Source: Bacteroidetes bacterium UBA2234
GTDB taxonomy: Bacteria > Bacteroidota > Bacteroidia > NS11-12g > UBA955
Assembly: GCA_002347985.1 (NCBI GenBank)
Contig: DDYM01000063.1
Coordinates: 6,001-14,978 of the forward strand
Direction: 5' to 3'
DNA length: 8,978 nucleotides
The notes beneath the pieces were generated by a model that worked only from the letters and a program-made list of their open reading frames with translations, was not told the origin of the DNA and searched no databases. A program made the translations under genes and the position numbers. Shown here piece after piece: positions 5,989 to 8,978 of this stretch (position 1 is its first letter; every line of letters begins with the position of its first letter).

Positions 5989-7289
5989 TCTGGATTTTCC
6001 GTTTCCTTTCGAGAACTCAAAACTCGAACCGTATACTCTTCAATTTTTTTGTCGGCATTGAGCGTGACCGACACAGATTGATTCGCATAGTAATGGGTCA
6101 CAATCGTCTCGGTTTTGAACAGGCGGATTTTCCCTTTTTTCTTGGGCACTTCAATTTCTTTTTTGGCCTTTCGATGTGAATCCAACTGGTATTTACACTG
6201 ATACGTTCCGCTGCTATCTTTAGACACAGAAAACGATGCCGTATCTATGGTAATTTCTTCTTCCACTACCCCTTCTTGATTTTTTTGAAACAAATCGTAC
6301 AAATCGGCTTTATTGATTTGCGTTTTATCCATAAAACGGGGCGTAGTCTCATCAAAATACGACAACAACTCTTTGTGAGTCCCGTTGGCGAAAAGCTCGT
6401 AGAAGTCTTGCAAATAAGTAATTAAGGCAGATTTCTCTTCGGGTGTCACCAAGGTAGTGAGCATATTCTTGGCTGATTTGATATAGACACCATTGGGGTG
6501 GGCGCTGATATAACCTTGCAGTGCTTCCAAACTCCCCGCCCGCAGTGCAATATCGAAGTCGAACGAATCAATCATCAATTTGGCATCTTCGATATGCATC
6601 CCCCCGGCAGCTTCCATGGCCAACAAATACCTCCCCAAATTCGACTTATCAGGTGGATTCACGGCTGAATTCCAAAGATCTTCATCCTTTTCATAGAGCG
6701 CTTTGAGTGCTTCGCGGGCCATCGCACCATATTTACCTTTGGGAAATTTCTCCAAAAAGTGCTGGTATGAAGGGATACTTGCTTCCTGATTTGCTTCGCT
6801 CCATGCGGCCTGTTCCTCGCTAAAACTCTGGTAGTAGGCCACCATCGCTACGATGCCGGCGATGAACAATATCACCACCAAAACCCAAACTGACTTGCCC
6901 TTTGTTTTGGAACGATGGTTTTTTTGATCAATTTGGTCGATTATATCCTGTGCTTCCTCACATTCACCCATCAAATGGATGGCCTTTTTCGCCTCGTCGT
7001 AGGCATCATCACGTCTACCCTTTTCCAGATACTGTTGGGCTTTGGCCAGTGTTTTGGCCCCGATTTGATGTTTGATTTCTTTTGCGAGTTCAATATTTTT
7101 ATCGGAGGCGTCTAATTCGAGGGCTTTTCGAATGAGGATATTGGCTTCATAGATTTCCCCGAGTGCCAATGCGGCTTTCGCTTTGTTATGAAGCAGTTGG
7201 GCAGGATTGGGTTGATGGGTAGATTCATGTTGATCTCCTCCATCCCCAGCGGGTGGGACCAAAGAATCGGGGGAGTCACCAATATTCAT
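5985..7289 (-). CDS. TPR / transmembrane / NTF2-like envelope protein, unknown function
   Basis: No known function; 434 residues from the ATG at 7289. The N-terminus is Pro/Gly/His-rich (1-30). Two TPR-like helical repeats follow (about 32-63 and 79-109; LLHNKAKAALALGEIYEANI and AQQYLEKGRRDDAYDEAKKA). A basic patch (NHRSKTKGK) precedes one membrane span (about 134-153), so the TPR part is cytoplasmic and the rest periplasmic. Next come three units of about 38 residues (163-200, 206-243, 244-280) with a W/F..A....Y..yl...P.G.y...A pattern, clearest in SYQHFLEKFPKGKYGAMAREA and LQGYISAHPNGVYIKSAKNM. The C-terminal 150 residues (FYELFANGTHKELLSYFDE and onward) look like an NTF2/SnoaL-like fold. 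The frame extends to a TTG at 7325, but that codon is the likely -33 element. The domain calls come from reading the sequence and were not searched. Confidence 0.85.
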   Translation of the reverse strand: MNIGDSPDSLVPPAGDGGDQHESTHQPNPAQLLHNKAKAALALGEIYEANILIRKALELDASDKNIELAKEIKHQIGAKTLAKAQQYLEKGRRDDAYDEAKKAIHLMGECEEAQDIIDQIDQKNHRSKTKGKSVWVLVVILFIAGIVAMVAYYQSFSEEQAAWSEANQEASIPSYQHFLEKFPKGKYGAMAREALKALYEKDEDLWNSAVNPPDKSNLGRYLLAMEAAGGMHIEDAKLMIDSFDFDIALRAGSLEALQGYISAHPNGVYIKSAKNMLTTLVTPEEKSALITYLQDFYELFANGTHKELLSYFDETTPRFMDKTQINKADLYDLFQKNQEGVVEEEITIDTASFSVSKDSSGTYQCKYQLDSHRKAKKEIEVPKKKGKIRLFKTETIVTHYYANQSVSVTLNADKKIEEYTVRVLSSRKETENPD

Positions 7290-7294
7290 GGGGG

Positions 7295-7325
7295 TAAAAT
7301 TACAATGTGATTGTGAGTCAGACAA
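7295..7325 (-). promoter_or_regulatory. Promoter of the TPR/NTF2-like protein gene
   Basis: Minus strand: TTG (7325-7323), a spacer of exactly 20 bases, then TAATTTTA (7302-7295), one base from TAnnTTTG. Only CCCCC separates the box from the ATG at 7289, so transcription probably starts within a base or two of the start codon. The same spacing occurs in the tRNA-Pro and Kelch-protein promoters of this window. Confidence 0.5.
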
Positions 7326-7340
7326 TACGGTGTCGACGAA

Positions 7341-7383
7341 TGTAAATAAAAAAGAGAGGGGCGCCCTGCGGGCGCCCCTCTCT
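7341..7383 (-). terminator. Strong Rho-independent terminator after the PKD protein gene
   Basis: A perfect, GC-rich inverted repeat (7353-7366 with 7370-7383; 14 pairs around a 3-base loop, or 13 around 5) stands 26 bases past the stop codon. On the minus strand it is followed by TTTTTTATTTACA. It ends the large surface-protein transcript and separates it from the promoter of the next gene, which begins about 16 bases further on. Confidence 0.95.
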
Positions 7384-7409
7384 CACATTCAATATTCTTA
7401 TCGACCCAA

Positions 7410-8978
7410 TTACTTGGTGATTGTAATCTTTTCAGTTGCAACACGATTTCCGCTCTGAACGCGCACCATGTAAACACCTTCACTCAAATCACGAGTGTCA
7501 ACATTTACTAGACCGTTGTTCATCACATTGATCGACTTAACCGCTGCACCACTCATGTTGGTTACCACAATGCTCACTGCTGATCCGAATGATTCAGTCA
7601 TTGCCACATTGAAGCTTCCAATGGCTGGGTTAGGATAAACGGCAACACCGGAAGTAGCCAAGCTCTTCGCAGACGCACGATTCATAAGTACAGTCTTTGT
7701 TGCGCTGCACTCACAACCTGTTGATTTGGTTACAGCGTACATTGTTACTTGGTAGCTACCATCTTTCAAGAAGTTGTATTGAGCTGTTGGACCGTTTTGT
7801 TTTCCACCGTTTTCAATCACCCAAGTGTAAGTTACTGTACCCTGAGCACCCACAGAACCTGAGGCATTCATTGGCTCAAACTTCATTCCGTAGTATCCGA
7901 AAGCATAGTCTGGAGTTGCTTGGAAATCACAAGTCTTAGGACCTTCGTTGATGGTAATCTGACGAGTGAATGAATCCAAACATCCGCCTGCAATTTTCGC
8001 TTTCAACGTTACGTTGTAAGTAGTAGTTGCATTCACGTTGTAAGTGTGCAAAGGATCGCTCTCAGTTGAATTTGTGTTATCGCTGAAGTCCCATGCATAA
8101 GAGATATCACCCTGAGCCCAAGTAGTACTGTTGTTGAACACGATCGGCTGACCTGCGCAAACATCTTGAGCACTGAAATAAGCTTTTGGCTGAATCAACA
8201 CTTCCAATGATTTGGTTGTTGATGAAGTACATCCATTATCCAATGAAATTGTCAACGTAGCTGTCTTTGGTCCCAAAGATCCCCAACTGTGTGATGGAGA
8301 CTCTACTTTGGTTGAAGTACCGTCGCTGAATACCCACTGGTAACTTGCAATTGCGTTGGCTACCGCCGCGGTTGTATTCGTAAATTCAGTTGGCTTCAAT
8401 GAACATGCAGGTCCGTTGATAAATGTCACTTTTGGACTTTCTTTGACAACAACCACTGTAGTCACTGAATCCTTACATCCAAATTCTGAAGTGATTACCA
8501 ATTTCACATTCTTCTTTCCTGATGATCCAAACATATGCTTAGGAGCCATGTCTGTGCTTACGCTGTTGTCATCAAAGTTCCAGTATGAACCAATCAATCC
8601 TGATCCAATGCTGCTATTGTTGGCAAATACGAAGTCTTTGTTATCGCAATCACCACTTACAACCTTGTAGGCAGCTTTTGGCTTCTCGAATTGATACACT
8701 CTCTGAACTGAAGTGGCTTTACAACCAGACAAATCAGCCGTCATTGTTACCAAATAAGAACCTTTGCTGGAGTATTTGTAAGTTGGCGTGTTTGAAGTAC
8801 TGATACCCTTGTTGTCACCAAAATCCCAACTTACAGTTGCTGTGCTTGGTGTTGTTTGGTTGGTGAACGACAAATCATATCCCTCACAGGCATTCTTCTT
8901 TGTGAAACTAGCAGTAGGTACTGGATTCACTTGGAAAGTTGTGCTATCCATGCTAGGGAATCCGTATGGCAATGTCTT
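7410..8978 (-). CDS. Secreted PKD-repeat protein with type IX sorting domain (5' part outside window)
   Basis: C-terminal 522 residues of a large cell-surface or secreted protein; the frame stays open to the right edge, so the start and signal peptide are not visible. Counting from the leucine codon at 8972, five PKD-like repeats of about 80 residues follow each other (18-92, 97-177, 180-260, 262-342, 348-431). Each has a version of the WDFGDN core: WDFGDN, WNFDDN, WVFSDG, WDFSDN and a diverged WVIENG. Cysteines recur near the start and end of the repeats. The last 78 residues (443-520) form a type A sorting domain of the type IX secretion system: VAVYPNPAIGSFNV, then LSEGVYMVRVQSG and a KITITK end. 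The protein should cross the outer membrane by this system and be attached or released. PKD repeats often act in adhesion or as spacers to catalytic domains; any such domain would lie beyond the edge. Confidence 0.93.
   Translation of the reverse strand, partial: KTLPYGFPSMDSTTFQVNPVPTASFTKKNACEGYDLSFTNQTTPSTATVSWDFGDNKGISTSNTPTYKYSSKGSYLVTMTADLSGCKATSVQRVYQFEKPKAAYKVVSGDCDNKDFVFANNSSIGSGLIGSYWNFDDNSVSTDMAPKHMFGSSGKKNVKLVITSEFGCKDSVTTVVVVKESPKVTFINGPACSLKPTEFTNTTAAVANAIASYQWVFSDGTSTKVESPSHSWGSLGPKTATLTISLDNGCTSSTTKSLEVLIQPKAYFSAQDVCAGQPIVFNNSTTWAQGDISYAWDFSDNTNSTESDPLHTYNVNATTTYNVTLKAKIAGGCLDSFTRQITINEGPKTCDFQATPDYAFGYYGMKFEPMNASGSVGAQGTVTYTWVIENGGKQNGPTAQYNFLKDGSYQVTMYAVTKSTGCECSATKTVLMNRASAKSLATSGVAVYPNPAIGSFNVAMTESFGSAVSIVVTNMSGAAVKSINVMNNGLVNVDTRDLSEGVYMVRVQSGNRVATEKITITK

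Noticed and set aside
7697..8803. Several plus-strand reading frames opposite the PKD-repeat gene
   Set aside because: They arise opposite a repetitive coding sequence with a clear PKD and sorting-domain pattern, and show no signal of their own.
1..8978. Defence island, mobile element or CRISPR array
   Set aside because: I found no transposase, integrase, toxin-antitoxin pair, nuclease, spaced repeats or terminal inverted repeats; the gene content looks like stable chromosome.

Overview
The window looks like an ordinary chromosomal segment from a member of the Bacteroidota. Three things support this: a C-terminal type A sorting domain of the type IX secretion system on a PKD-repeat protein, promoter-like boxes of the Bacteroidota TTG / TAnnTTTG type instead of TTGACA / TATAAT, and almost no Shine-Dalgarno sequences. 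I cannot place it below phylum from this sequence. I see no insertion sequence, phage gene, CRISPR array or integrase.

Layout, left to right. The window opens inside the 3' end of a molybdopterin oxidoreductase of the FdhF/YdeP type (+). Two minus-strand genes follow, transcribed from right to left: a secreted hypothetical protein (1360-2913), then a low-specificity L-threonine aldolase (240-1349). A strong terminator and a tRNA-Pro(GGG), both on the minus strand, separate these from three plus-strand genes. Those are a Kelch-like membrane protein with a cytoplasmic tail resembling a winged helix, a small two-helix membrane protein, and an AlkD-family DNA glycosylase. The AlkD gene runs tail to tail into a minus-strand gene for a TPR / single-membrane-span / NTF2-like protein; the two stop codons overlap. 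The right edge is filled by the 3' part of a minus-strand gene for a large secreted PKD-repeat protein with a type IX sorting signal, closed by a very strong terminator.

Functionally the neighbours are mixed: amino-acid metabolism, alkylation repair, tRNA, surface proteins and several cell-envelope proteins of unknown role. I see no convincing multi-gene system. The most notable points are the architecture of the Kelch-like membrane protein (outer sensor-like domain, one membrane span, MarR-like tail), a Ser/Ala-rich insert in the threonine aldolase, and promoter boxes so close to ATG codons that two genes may be read from leaderless transcripts. Promoter spacing also argues that the longest reading frames of two genes start too early, because their TTG 'starts' lie in -33 elements.
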